This document shows, piece by piece, positions 34,880 to 43,600 of a stretch of 64,000 nucleotides of DNA (positions within the stretch are counted from its first letter, which is position 1; the number at the start of each line of letters is the position of its first letter). The position numbers and the translations under genes are program-made. The notes beneath the pieces are model-generated. The model searched no databases. It worked only from the letters and a program-made list of their open reading frames with translations, and had not been told where the DNA came from. This DNA comes from Ruminococcus_G sp050944435. GTDB taxonomy: Bacteria > Bacillota > Clostridia > Lachnospirales > Lachnospiraceae. The stretch lies in the NCBI GenBank assembly GCA_050944435.1, contig JBMNRB010000007.1, positions 62,001 through 126,000 of the forward strand. The letters run 5' to 3'.

Positions 34880-37099
34880 TTATTTCACCCAGTTCTTAAA
34901 GAAAATATGGCCTTCGTATCTGAACACATCACATTTCTTTTCATCCAGTCCCAGATCCTCAAACGCCTTATGGGTCATAAAGAACACGTAGCTGAAATCT
35001 TTATTTTTCAGCGCGCTTACCCCCGGAATGATCCTCTTGCTGGTTTTTCCGCTGTTATAATTGTTGTAAATTTTCGTAGCCTGCTGTGCCGCCTCCATGC
35101 TTCCATACTGGTTGATTTTGCGCAACGATTCGGCATCGTTGTCCCGAATTCCTTCCAGCAGCTCCGTCAGCCTGCCGTTTCTGGCTACTTCAAACTGCTG
35201 CGCCGCATAGACGACAAAATTCATACTGTCAGGAAAATCACTTCTCATCATCCGATTGTAAATGGTCATGGCCACCATGGTCTGTCCGGCCACTCCCTGA
35301 TCTCCTGCTTCTGTATAAAGCACCGCTGCCAGGAACTCCATCTGCGTCACCTGGTTGGACCCATTTCCGATCTGGGGATCGGTATAAAATTCCGATTCCA
35401 GTTTATAGGACTTACCGTTTTTCGGATCTGTAGCATAAACGTATCCGCCACTGATTTCCACGCCAACACCATCGCTGCCAAAATGATACGTTTTGCCGTT
35501 TACGGTATATGTATAATTGGTAAACCGGGCGCCCTTTGTTCCATATGCCCCAGTCTTTTTAAAGTAGTACGTCTTGCCGCCGATTTTCTGCAGTCCGGTA
35601 AACATCTGGCCTCTTACGCCGTAATCTCCTGTAGCTTTAAAATAGAAATAGTGCTTTCCAATTTTCTCCCATCCAGTACTCATCGCACCTTTGCTGTCAA
35701 AATAAAAAATCTTGCCGCCGATGGTTACCCAGCCGGTGAACATTGCCCCTTTGACTCCTTTATCCCCGGTCTTTTTCAGATAATAGATTTTTCCCCCGTT
35801 CAACAGCCAGCCTGTCACCATCCGTCCCAGGGTGCCTGCTTTCCCGGATTTTTGAAAATAGTAATGCTTTCCGCCTATTTCCTGCCAGCCTGTCTGCAGT
35901 ATCCCCGCTGAAGAAAAATAGTAAGTTTTTTTATTGATGTTCTGCAGCCCGCTGAACCTGCTTCCTCTTACTCCATAATCTCCGCTGGCTTTAAAATAAT
36001 AGTAATTTCCGTCTATTTCCTGCCAGCCCGTCGCCATGGCTCCGCTGTCGCCGAAATAAAATCTTTTGCCGCCGATGGTCACCCAGCCGGTGAACATTGC
36101 TCCTTTGACTCCTTTATCCCCGGTCTTTTTCAGATAATAGATTTTTCCCCCGTTCAACAGCCAGCCCGTCACCATCCGTCCCAGAGTGCCTGCTTCTCCG
36201 GACTTTTGAAAGTAATAGCGCTTTTCTCCTATTTCCTGCCAGCCTGTCTGCAGTATTCCCGCTGAAGAAAAGTAGTAAGTTTTTTTATTGATGTTCTGCA
36301 GCCCGCTGAACCTGCTTCCTCTTACTCCATAATCTCCGCTGGCCTTAAAATAATAGTGGTTTCCGTCTATTTCCTGCCAGCCCGTCGCCATGGCTCCGCT
36401 GTCGCCGAAATAAAATCTTTTGCCGCCGATGGTCACCCAGCCGGTGAACATTTTTCCGATTACTCCCTTTTCACCGGTCTTTTTTAAATAATAAATTTCT
36501 CCGCCGTTTAACAGCCAGCCCGTCACCATCCGTCCCAGGATGCCTGTTTCCCCGGATTTTTGGAAATAATAGCGTTCTCCCTCTATCTCTTTCCAGCCGG
36601 TGGCTAAGAACCCGTTTTCATCAAAGTAAAAGTATTTTCCCCCAATCTGCTGAAAATCATTTTGGGTAAAAGAACCGTCTTCATTGTAATATCGGATTCC
36701 ATCCTCCTCCTGCACCCAGCCTTTGCGCGCAGCCGCTGCTCCCGCTGCCGGTTCCTGTATAATCTCCAATTCGCCCTGCTCTGTTTCGTTCTCCGGTACA
36801 GTCTCTTCTTTTTCCGAATCCGCCGCAGTCTCTTCTTCTGCCTTTGATTCAGTTTCTTCTTCCGGTTCTGATACAGTCTCTTCCTCTGACTCCGGGATAT
36901 TCTCTTCTTCCGACTCCGGTTCAGTCTCCTCTTCCGTCTTTGTTTCAGTCTCTTCTTCCTGCTCCTGTGTTTCTTCAAGTGGCGTCTGGTTTTCCGGAAT
37001 TGTTCCCTCTTCCATTTCCGCTGCCCCCCATGCTGTCTGAGGCACTGCAAGACAAATCACAAGCATCCAGACCAGTATTTTTCCCTTTTTATTTTTCAT
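34880..37099 (-). CDS. Exported cell-wall hydrolase: GW-type cell-wall-binding repeats with SleB-like domain
   Basis: From the ATG at 37099 (MKNKKGKILVWMLVICLAVP; ribosome site AGGA) the protein has 739 residues. It begins with a signal peptide cut near AWGA, then an 80-residue Glu/Ser/Thr-rich acidic stretch, then a long array of cell-wall-binding repeats of the form GWxxIxGxxYYF (choline-binding-like family), and ends with a hydrolase domain of about 150 residues. That domain reads AAVLYTEAGDQGVAGQTMVA and resembles SleB/CwlJ-type cell-wall hydrolases, with the Glu as probable catalytic residue. It is very likely secreted and bound to the wall, and may serve spore germination or wall turnover. 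The next gene encodes a protein of the same layout but a different enzyme domain. Confidence 0.85.
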   Translation of the reverse strand: MKNKKGKILVWMLVICLAVPQTAWGAAEMEEGTIPENQTPLEETQEQEEETETKTEEETEPESEEENIPESEEETVSEPEEETESKAEEETAADSEKEETVPENETEQGELEIIQEPAAGAAAARKGWVQEEDGIRYYNEDGSFTQNDFQQIGGKYFYFDENGFLATGWKEIEGERYYFQKSGETGILGRMVTGWLLNGGEIYYLKKTGEKGVIGKMFTGWVTIGGKRFYFGDSGAMATGWQEIDGNHYYFKASGDYGVRGSRFSGLQNINKKTYYFSSAGILQTGWQEIGEKRYYFQKSGEAGTLGRMVTGWLLNGGKIYYLKKTGDKGVKGAMFTGWVTIGGKRFYFGDSGAMATGWQEIDGNYYYFKASGDYGVRGSRFSGLQNINKKTYYFSSAGILQTGWQEIGGKHYYFQKSGKAGTLGRMVTGWLLNGGKIYYLKKTGDKGVKGAMFTGWVTIGGKIFYFDSKGAMSTGWEKIGKHYFYFKATGDYGVRGQMFTGLQKIGGKTYYFKKTGAYGTKGARFTNYTYTVNGKTYHFGSDGVGVEISGGYVYATDPKNGKSYKLESEFYTDPQIGNGSNQVTQMEFLAAVLYTEAGDQGVAGQTMVAMTIYNRMMRSDFPDSMNFVVYAAQQFEVARNGRLTELLEGIRDNDAESLRKINQYGSMEAAQQATKIYNNYNSGKTSKRIIPGVSALKNKDFSYVFFMTHKAFEDLGLDEKKCDVFRYEGHIFFKNWVK
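35881..36588 (-). repeat. Near-identical 354-base tandem repeats in the SleB-like gene
   Basis: Positions 35881-36234 and 36235-36588 are two in-phase copies of a 354-base (118-residue) unit that differ at few positions. Each holds five to six GW-type motifs with modules such as GLQNINKKTYYFSSAGILQT and VTGWLLNGGKIYYLKKTG. The flanking stretch to about 35530 is a more diverged copy. Such arrays readily change length by recombination. Confidence 0.85.
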
Positions 37100-37100
37100 C

Positions 37101-39278
37101 TTATTCCTGCTCTCCTGTTTCCCCTGCGTATGTATCAATGGCTTCGATCGCTTTATTATATATTTTTCCATTTACTGCCGGCGTATAGTGGAGTCCGTCC
37201 GCCAGCTGAAATCCTGTATTAATCAGATAATTATACGTATCAATATACTGATAGTTTTTTAATCCGGTTCTTACCAGATAATTGAAATCCAATACCCATT
37301 TGGAATATCTTTCCCCCCAGCCATTTGCATGGCATTCATTATCATTCAGCGGATTCACCGACATGAAATACATATCGCAGCTGCCCGAAGACAATGCTTC
37401 CGCCAACTGTTCCATTTCCTCGATATATGCATTGGCAATCGTCTGCCGATAACCTGAGGACGAATTATAATACAAGTTGTTAACTCCCAGATTCCATATT
37501 ACAGCCACCCGTCCCTCTTTACTCTTTATCCGCTCTATAATACTGTCTTTGTTTTCCTGGAACCACTTCAGCCCAATTCTGCCCTGGCAGAAAAATTCCA
37601 CATTTTCCGGGACGCTGCCGTTTAACCTTACCACTTGATTTTTTATTCCTACTGTTCTGGAATCCCCGATAAAGAAAACTTTATCGTATGCCTGGCTTGT
37701 CTGAATACTGTCCGGGCCGGCAACGGGATTTTGTATTACGACAGAATACAGTTTCATCCCTTTGGCAACATCAATGCGCTCCCCAGCCCGGTACTTGGGA
37801 TATGAATTCTGCTTTGGTTTATCCGACCACCCCAGGAAGGTATATCCCGAAGCACTTTTTATGCTGGGCAAAACCAGGGAACTTCCCGTCACATTTTCTC
37901 TGAGACTCAGATACTCGCCTGTACCGCTGTTGTAAAAGAACTGAACTGTTTTCGCTTTTTCCCAACATCCATAAAAATTCATTTCTCCAGTTACGGTAAT
38001 CGTTGTGCCGGAAGCTTTCGCAGAAGAAGCCGCAGCATTCTTTTTCGTACTCCATCCTGTTCCGGAGTAATTTAATTTCTGGGGCACATCCGGCAATTGA
38101 ATTTTCTCGCCTTTGTATCCTTTCATCTGCAAATCTTCATATTCGGTTTTGCCGTCTTCGGAATAAAAGTGTATCGTATACATTTTAACCTTTTCTCCGA
38201 CTCCGTCACTGCCAAAATGGTAGGCAACTCCATTTACTTTATAAGTATAATTGGTAAACCTCGATCCCTTAACGCCAAATGCGCCTGTTTTCTTGAAATA
38301 GTACGTTTTTCCTCCTATTTTCTGGAGGCCGGTAAACATTTGACCCTTTGTTCCATAATCTCCTGTGGCTTTAAAATAAAAATAATACTTTCCGATTTTC
38401 TGCCACCCTGTCTGCATAACGCCGCTGCTGTCAAAATGATATGTTTTTCCCTCTATATTTACCCAGCCGGTGAATCTTCTTCCCTTTACTCCTTTATCCC
38501 CGGTCTTCTTCAGGTAATAGATTTTTCCTCCGTTCAGCAGCCAGCCGGTGACCATTCTGCCCAGCGTTCCCTCTGTGCCTGATTTCTGGAAATAGTAATG
38601 GTATCCGCCGATTTTCTGCCACCCTGTCTGCAGCGCTCCTTCCGGCGAAAAATAATATGTCTTGCCTCCGATGTTTTGCTGACCGGTAAACATCTGGCCT
38701 ATTTTCCCCGGTTCACCGGTTTTTTTCAGATAATATACCTTGTCCTCTACGGTTACCCATCCGGTTTGTAAAAAGCCGTCTTCATTAAAATAAAACGATT
38801 TCCCATCGACTTTCAAAAAGTCATTCTGAACATAGGTGCCGTCTTCCTGGTAATACCGTATCTGCCCATCTTCCTCTACCCAGCCTTCCTGCTGTTCTCC
38901 CGCTTGAGCATTAATCTCCTGCTCCTTCTCTGGCCCCGCACTGATTATTTCATTCTCTGACAGCTCATCTGATTCTTCAGGCATTAAATTATTTCCCGGT
39001 ATAATTTCCCCTGTCTCTCCATCAGCCGCCGGCTCTTTGTCCTGTCCTTCTGACGGTTCTTGTTCCAGTTCTTCTTCCTGGAATGTGCTCTCCGGATATT
39101 CATTCTCAGGATACTCCTCTTCCGGATATTTCTCTTCTGGGTACTCCCCTTCTGCACTATTTTCCAATACGGACAAATCCGCCCCAGACATACTGGCGTC
39201 GGCTCCCCATGCTGTCTGCGGCACTGCCATACATACTGCCAGCGCTCCTGCCAACAGTCTCACTTTTATCCCTTTCAT
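37101..39278 (-). CDS. Exported GW-repeat protein with SGNH/GDSL-type hydrolase domain
   Basis: The ATG at 39278 (MKGIKVRLLAGALAVCMAVP) follows AAGGAG and gives 725 residues. A signal peptide is followed by an acidic stretch rich in Glu-Glu-Tyr-Pro repeats, GW-type cell-wall-binding repeats (about residues 130-370), a small InlB/Listeria-Bacteroides-type repeat region (GEKIQLPDVP...FLGWSDKPKQ) and a C-terminal domain with VFFIGDSRTVGIKNQ (GDS block), VIWNLGVNNLYYN (GxNxL) and ADGLHYTPAVNG (DxxH). These are the catalytic blocks of SGNH esterases, which often de-O-acetylate wall polysaccharides. The signal region is almost identical to that of the neighbouring SleB-like protein, so the two arose by duplication and domain exchange. 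Confidence 0.82.
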   Translation of the reverse strand: MKGIKVRLLAGALAVCMAVPQTAWGADASMSGADLSVLENSAEGEYPEEKYPEEEYPENEYPESTFQEEELEQEPSEGQDKEPAADGETGEIIPGNNLMPEESDELSENEIISAGPEKEQEINAQAGEQQEGWVEEDGQIRYYQEDGTYVQNDFLKVDGKSFYFNEDGFLQTGWVTVEDKVYYLKKTGEPGKIGQMFTGQQNIGGKTYYFSPEGALQTGWQKIGGYHYYFQKSGTEGTLGRMVTGWLLNGGKIYYLKKTGDKGVKGRRFTGWVNIEGKTYHFDSSGVMQTGWQKIGKYYFYFKATGDYGTKGQMFTGLQKIGGKTYYFKKTGAFGVKGSRFTNYTYKVNGVAYHFGSDGVGEKVKMYTIHFYSEDGKTEYEDLQMKGYKGEKIQLPDVPQKLNYSGTGWSTKKNAAASSAKASGTTITVTGEMNFYGCWEKAKTVQFFYNSGTGEYLSLRENVTGSSLVLPSIKSASGYTFLGWSDKPKQNSYPKYRAGERIDVAKGMKLYSVVIQNPVAGPDSIQTSQAYDKVFFIGDSRTVGIKNQVVRLNGSVPENVEFFCQGRIGLKWFQENKDSIIERIKSKEGRVAVIWNLGVNNLYYNSSSGYRQTIANAYIEEMEQLAEALSSGSCDMYFMSVNPLNDNECHANGWGERYSKWVLDFNYLVRTGLKNYQYIDTYNYLINTGFQLADGLHYTPAVNGKIYNKAIEAIDTYAGETGEQE

Positions 39279-39314
39279 TTTATACTCCTTTATTTCCATT
39301 CCGCCTGGTTGCAC

Positions 39315-39359
39315 TTAAAAAATAACGACAGTGCACGTTTCCCATACACTGCCGTTATT
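39315..39359 (-). terminator. Terminator of spoIVA
   Basis: On the minus strand AATAACGGCAGTG and CACTGTCGTTATT (39347-39359 and 39321-39333) form a 13-base-pair stem with one mismatch, followed by TTTTTTAA. It lies just after spoIVA. Confidence 0.88.
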
Positions 39360-39389
39360 ATAACTTTTTCCCAATCAAAAGTCAATGTC

Positions 39390-40859
39390 TCAGATAATGA
39401 TGCAGACCAGGCCTCCTTTACTGTCGTTTACAATCTTCTGCATGGTGTCCTGAAGTTTAATCTGACTCTCCTCACTGATCTGGGCAATTTTCGTCCGAAT
39501 CCCATCTTCCACCAGCTGTTCAATAGATTTTCCAAAAATATTCGTCTGCCATATACCGTCTTCCCGGCTGGCATTTTCTTTAATATAAGCGATCAGATCT
39601 TTCGCCTGCTCTTCGCTTCCCACAATAGGCGCTATCTCAGTCTCAATATTGGCCTTTATCATATGAATAGAAGGACTGGCCGATTTGATTTTAACACCGA
39701 ATTTATTTCCCTGTCGGATCAAAGACGGTTCATCCAGTTCAATCTCTTCTTTTTCCGGAATCACCACCCCGTATCCGCATCCCCGAACCGAAGACATAGC
39801 GCTTTGCACTTTCCGGTATTCCTGTTTCATCGCCGACATTTCCTTTAAAATATGAATCAGCTGATACTCTCCTTCAATTTCCACCCCGGTCATTTCGCTG
39901 AGCATCTGATAATAATATTTCTCATCAATCTCCACCCGCACTTTTATGATGCCGGTGGCCAGATCCACGCTGCTCATTTCCAGTTTATTTACATATTCGC
40001 TATCCATGTGAAGAGGTTCTCTGCTAATGTCCCGAATATAATGATACTTTTCCATCATCTCCCGGATATGTGATATCAGATCTGCTTTCAACTGATGTGT
40101 GACAGGCAGCAGTTCCACCCATTTCGGTATGTAAAACTCCATCTGACGTATGGGGAATTCATACAGGATTTTTTCCAGTATCCGGATCACGTCTTCCTTT
40201 TTCAGCTGTTCACAGTTCACCGGCAAAACGGATGTCTGGTACTTCTCCTGAAGTTTGGACGCCAGTTGTTTTGTTTCATCCTTGTATGGCTTCTGCGAAT
40301 TTAAAAGAATCAGAAATGGTTTGCCGGCATCCTTCAGCTCTGCCGCCGTCCTTTCCTCACTCTCCACATAATTTTCCCGGGGAATTTCTCCGAAAGAACC
40401 GTCGCAGGTTACAAGAAAGCCAATGGTGGAATGTTCCCGGATTACTTTCTGCGTCCCCATTTCCGCCGCCTGATGAAAGGGGATCTCGTGATCAAACCAG
40501 GGCGTCTTAACCATTCGCTCCCTTCCGTCCTCCAGATTTCCGGAAGCTTCCGGTATCAGATATCCCACACAGTCAATCAGACGCAGCTTTACACGAATAT
40601 CCTCCCCCAGTTCAATTTCCACCGCTTCTTTGGGCACAAATTTGGGTTCCACTGTGGTAATCAGTTTCCCGGATCCGCTGACAGGAAGGCTATCCTTCAT
40701 TTCCGCCCGCTGTGTTTCTTCCATGGCGGGAAGGGCCAGTACTTCCATAAACCTCCTGATAAACGTGGATTTTCCAGTTCGCACCGGCCCTACAACGCCG
40801 GCCAGGAATAATCCGCCCGTACGGGCTTGTATATCTTTGTAAACAGAAAATGTATCCAT
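39390..40859 (-). CDS. spoIVA: Stage IV sporulation protein A (spore-coat assembly ATPase)
   Basis: SpoIVA forms the basement layer of the spore coat on the forespore outer membrane by ATP-driven polymerisation. The 489-residue product has the family start MDTFSVYKDIQARTGGLFLA, a Walker A motif in VVGPVRTGKSTFIRRF, and the conserved C-terminal stretch ending in the hydrophobic GGLVCIII tail needed for membrane placement. It stands alone between a terminator and the molybdopterin genes, and shows that the organism makes endospores. Confidence 0.97.
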   Translation of the reverse strand: MDTFSVYKDIQARTGGLFLAGVVGPVRTGKSTFIRRFMEVLALPAMEETQRAEMKDSLPVSGSGKLITTVEPKFVPKEAVEIELGEDIRVKLRLIDCVGYLIPEASGNLEDGRERMVKTPWFDHEIPFHQAAEMGTQKVIREHSTIGFLVTCDGSFGEIPRENYVESEERTAAELKDAGKPFLILLNSQKPYKDETKQLASKLQEKYQTSVLPVNCEQLKKEDVIRILEKILYEFPIRQMEFYIPKWVELLPVTHQLKADLISHIREMMEKYHYIRDISREPLHMDSEYVNKLEMSSVDLATGIIKVRVEIDEKYYYQMLSEMTGVEIEGEYQLIHILKEMSAMKQEYRKVQSAMSSVRGCGYGVVIPEKEEIELDEPSLIRQGNKFGVKIKSASPSIHMIKANIETEIAPIVGSEEQAKDLIAYIKENASREDGIWQTNIFGKSIEQLVEDGIRTKIAQISEESQIKLQDTMQKIVNDSKGGLVCIII

Positions 40860-40881
40860 CCTCGTTCCTCCTTACACACAT

Positions 40882-40910
40882 GCTATATGGTATTACTATA
40901 TGCATGATAC
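40882..40910 (-). promoter_or_regulatory. Possible sigma-E promoter of spoIVA
   Basis: On the minus strand GTATCAT (40904-40910) and CATATAGC (40882-40889) are 14 bases apart, which resembles the mother-cell sigma-E consensus (KMATATT, 14-15 bases, CATACANT) imperfectly. spoIVA is a sigma-E gene in B. subtilis. The match is weak. Confidence 0.35.
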
Positions 40911-40926
40911 GGAAGGAACATGCGCA

Positions 40927-42039
40927 TTACAGACGCTTTATCAGTCTCTGATATACCCTTTCCCTGTTTTCTTCTGTCACTGTCCATACCTCCACATCCG
41001 GTCTTTCTTTTATGGCGTTCACAAACGGAGTGTCTGTATCCTGCAGAACTCCCAGCACCAGACTTTTTTGATCCAGACATTGGAAAAAAGCCTGCTGGAA
41101 TGATACCGCATCCCGCTCCAGCTTTCCCACCTCATCTGCGATCATCCATTCGTCTGACTGGAGAGCCCCGCGCAGTACGGCCGTCCCCAGGGTCTCAAAG
41201 GTTTCTGTCAGAGGATAACTTTGATGTTTTCCCGCTCTCACTGAAATGGGACTGTCGTTTTCAAATTCCTCCATTTCTTTTATGCTGTGCAGATAAAATC
41301 CCTTTCGAACGCCGTTTATCTCATAGGGTAAAGTATAATATCCGCACACTTCTTTCCCCTTCTCTTTCAGCGCTCTTTTAAGGATGGTGGACTTGCCCGC
41401 CTGCTTTTTCCCGGTCAGAAAAATGTGCTTTCTTCCGGAAGAATTCCGATGCCTTTCCAGGGCGCCGCCGCATTTCCCTTTTGCTTTATGACAGCCGCAC
41501 TGACAGAAGCTGGAAACTCCCTCCGGCGTATCCAAAAGGGGAATGGGAAAGACTGCCTCCGGAAGCTTTTCTATCAAATCTGCCGCTGCCGCTGCCTCCT
41601 TCTTTATGTTAAAGACAGGCAGCGATCCGAAACTTTCCTCCCTTTCTGCAATTTTTCCGCTGACCGCTACGGTAAAATCATTGATCCTTTCCAGCGCGTC
41701 TTCCCTTTTATGGGCGCAGACAATTCTTGGCACTCCCGCCTCATAGTCTCCTTCCACCAGCAGAATGTCCACCGGGAACAAGGGAAAAAAGTGATTATCA
41801 TCCATTCCCCGGGGATAAATCAGATTCATTTCTCTTTTTCCCTTCACCCCGATAATATCTGCTCCGGCTTTTCTATGGCGATCCGTATTACTGCCTTCCT
41901 GATCCATGGAGAAAGCGGGACAAAATACTGTTTTTACCGTTCCCACACGATACCCTCGCTTCTTCAGCTCTTTTACCAGCTCTGTCACTGTTGTCGTCTT
42001 GCCTGATTTTCGTATTCCCACAATCGTACAGATTTTCAC
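40927..42039 (-). CDS. MobB - nucleoside-triphosphatase (THEP1-like) fusion
   Basis: The 370-residue product joins two P-loop modules. Residues 1 to about 165 are MobB (KICTIVGIRKSGKTTTVTEL; LVEGDYEAGVPRIV), a GTP-binding helper of molybdopterin-guanine-dinucleotide synthesis. Residues from about 215 are a THEP1-type NTPase (IFLTGKKQAGKSTILKRAL; MIADEVGKLERDA). Between them is a short Cys/His cluster, FCQCGCHKAKGKCGG, that could bind a metal. The start is a GTG at 42039 with GGAGG in front, overlapping the previous stop as GTGA. The gene ends the molybdopterin cluster. The role of the NTPase half is unknown; it may help load the cofactor into formate dehydrogenase. Confidence 0.8.
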   Translation of the reverse strand: MKICTIVGIRKSGKTTTVTELVKELKKRGYRVGTVKTVFCPAFSMDQEGSNTDRHRKAGADIIGVKGKREMNLIYPRGMDDNHFFPLFPVDILLVEGDYEAGVPRIVCAHKREDALERINDFTVAVSGKIAEREESFGSLPVFNIKKEAAAAADLIEKLPEAVFPIPLLDTPEGVSSFCQCGCHKAKGKCGGALERHRNSSGRKHIFLTGKKQAGKSTILKRALKEKGKEVCGYYTLPYEINGVRKGFYLHSIKEMEEFENDSPISVRAGKHQSYPLTETFETLGTAVLRGALQSDEWMIADEVGKLERDAVSFQQAFFQCLDQKSLVLGVLQDTDTPFVNAIKERPDVEVWTVTEENRERVYQRLIKRL

Positions 42040-42356
42040 TCTTCTTCCTCCACAAATTTTATTGCCTCTATATCTTTGCACCAACGGCGGCCGTGGCTGT
42101 CATCTCCGGCAATGAGGCGCAGGTTATTCCCCTGGGGATCTTCCGCAAGAATCAGCCGGGAACTGCTCAGAATTTCTTCCGCAGACACAGCTACGGCCAT
42201 ACCATCGCGGCCGACAAATTCCACCTGAATAATTCCGCTCCAATCTTCCCGAAGCTCTCTCACTGAAATCCCGGCATACTTTTCTTTCCTGTTCTGGCCG
42301 TCGATGATACGATTCACTGTAATCTCTGCTTTCTTTTTATCTTTCGGCAATATCAT
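42036..42356 (-). CDS. Small protein with weak similarity to the molybdopterin-binding domain of sulfite oxidases
   Basis: The 106-residue product (start MILPKDKKKAEITVNRII, ATGA overlap with the gene before) has EILSSSRLILAEDPQGNNL followed by RLIAGDDSHGRRWCKDIEAI. This echoes the end of the oxidoreductase molybdopterin-binding fold, where a polar loop and a K/R-W-x-K-x-I stretch contact the cofactor. The catalytic cysteine region of true sulfite oxidases is not seen, and the protein is about half the length of a full domain. Position among mob genes supports a link to the cofactor, for example as a carrier, but this is inference. It is in any case a real coding gene, tightly coupled on both sides. 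Confidence 0.6.
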   Translation of the reverse strand: MILPKDKKKAEITVNRIIDGQNRKEKYAGISVRELREDWSGIIQVEFVGRDGMAVAVSAEEILSSSRLILAEDPQGNNLRLIAGDDSHGRRWCKDIEAIKFVEEEE

Positions 42357-43027
42357 AATTTCGTCCCCCATATAACGGTGAGATCCTCATGGCAGGTATT
42401 TCCATGATCCCCTCCTTTTCCTTCTTCATGCAGTCCATGATCGCTGATCAGCAGCACCTGTCCTGGAAAATGCTCCGCAATCACTCCTGCAATCTCATCT
42501 TTCCTTTTGATCTCCGCCAAAACATCCAGCGAGTATGGTCCCCCCATATGGGCAGCATCATCGATGCCATGAAAATGGACGAAGATAAAGTAGGTGCCTT
42601 TATCTATTTCTTTCAGCGCAGAATGAAAAATCCGTTCATCCCCCTTCTGCCCTTTCCATGCTGTATGAAGTTTTGGAAGGGGATTTGTCCTTACTATCAC
42701 AGAGTCTCCTTCCAGATAGGCACTGTTCCCCTTCCATTCATCAAAAATCGTGGGAACCTGCAAAACATGACTGCTTCGGTTCAAAATCTTATGCTCCCCC
42801 GGCATTCTCCCGGTAAGGATGGTTGCCAGCGCCGGATTGGTCAGCGGAGGAAACACAGACTGTGCCGGCTCCACCCGGTATTTCTCCTCCATGGCTGAGA
42901 TCCTTCCTTCCCTTTTTGCATATTCGTACATATAATAGCCCAGTCCGTCCAGATACAGGACAAAAAGAGGTGCCTCTTTCAGACACCTTCTCATCTCTTC
43001 ATAAAAATCTTTTAACTGTCTCATCAT
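42353..43027 (-). CDS. Alkaline-phosphatase-superfamily hydrolase (type I phosphodiesterase/pyrophosphatase-like)
   Basis: The 224-residue product has the superfamily metal and nucleophile blocks: YLDGLGYYMYEYA (first Asp), FPPLTNPALATILTGRMPGE (nucleophile Thr), HFHGIDDAAHMGG, and LLISDHGLH with GGDHGN at the end. It lacks a signal peptide, so it should act in the cytoplasm. The coding region overlaps the end of mobA by 29 bases if translation starts at 43027. Members of this group cleave nucleotide pyrophosphates or phosphodiesters. Its place between mobA and mobB suggests a substrate such as a molybdopterin dinucleotide, but no such activity is known to me for this family branch. Confidence 0.7.
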   Translation of the reverse strand: MMRQLKDFYEEMRRCLKEAPLFVLYLDGLGYYMYEYAKREGRISAMEEKYRVEPAQSVFPPLTNPALATILTGRMPGEHKILNRSSHVLQVPTIFDEWKGNSAYLEGDSVIVRTNPLPKLHTAWKGQKGDERIFHSALKEIDKGTYFIFVHFHGIDDAAHMGGPYSLDVLAEIKRKDEIAGVIAEHFPGQVLLISDHGLHEEGKGGDHGNTCHEDLTVIWGTKL

Positions 43028-43586
43028 ATTCTTCACGGGTATTGATATTTTTTAACAGTTCCATCCCGCCTCCCAGTTCATCCGCCTCTATGTAGCGCAC
43101 CTTTATCCTGGAATACAGAAGTCTCACTTTATGTTCCCGGGCCTTTCTCATTTCTTCAAGCACAGGAAGGACGCCTTTTCCATAAACACTGCACAGCGGC
43201 TGTACCTTTCCTTCCGTCATAAGCACCACGCAGTCTTCCTCACCGGTCACGGATCCGGCGAGACGCTCCAGAAATTCACGGTTCAAAAAGGGCATATCCG
43301 TGGCGATAATCAGCACATAAGGCGTTTCAGATGCTTTTACCAGCTGATATATTCCTTCCAGTGGGCCGAACTCTTTTAATTCGTCTTCCACCACGGGCCA
43401 TATCAAGTTTTCATATCTGTCCGCACGATCCACAGAGATGCGAAGAGAATGCAGTCCTTCACAGGCCCGCGCCGCCCGCTCAAGAAAAGTCATTTTTCCC
43501 AGAATAAGATCTGCTTTATTCTGTCCCATTCTGCTGCTTTTTCCTCCGGCCAAAATACCGGCGCTCACCTGCTGTTTTATCTCCAA
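42999..43586 (-). CDS. mobA: Molybdenum cofactor guanylyltransferase
   Basis: MobA adds GMP to molybdopterin to form the dinucleotide cofactor used by formate dehydrogenases. The 195-residue product has the nucleotidyltransferase signature AGILAGGKSSRMGQNKADLI at the N terminus and IIATDMPFLNREFLERL in the middle. It follows moeA after 14 bases. Confidence 0.92.
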   Translation of the reverse strand: MEIKQQVSAGILAGGKSSRMGQNKADLILGKMTFLERAARACEGLHSLRISVDRADRYENLIWPVVEDELKEFGPLEGIYQLVKASETPYVLIIATDMPFLNREFLERLAGSVTGEEDCVVLMTEGKVQPLCSVYGKGVLPVLEEMRKAREHKVRLLYSRIKVRYIEADELGGGMELLKNINTREEYDETVKRFL

Positions 43587-43600
43587 CTCTCCTGCCTCCC

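Noticed and set aside
34880..39278. The repeat-rich stretch considered as a CRISPR or tandem-repeat locus
   Set aside because: The repeats are in frame, encode GW-type wall-binding modules and have no regular spacers.
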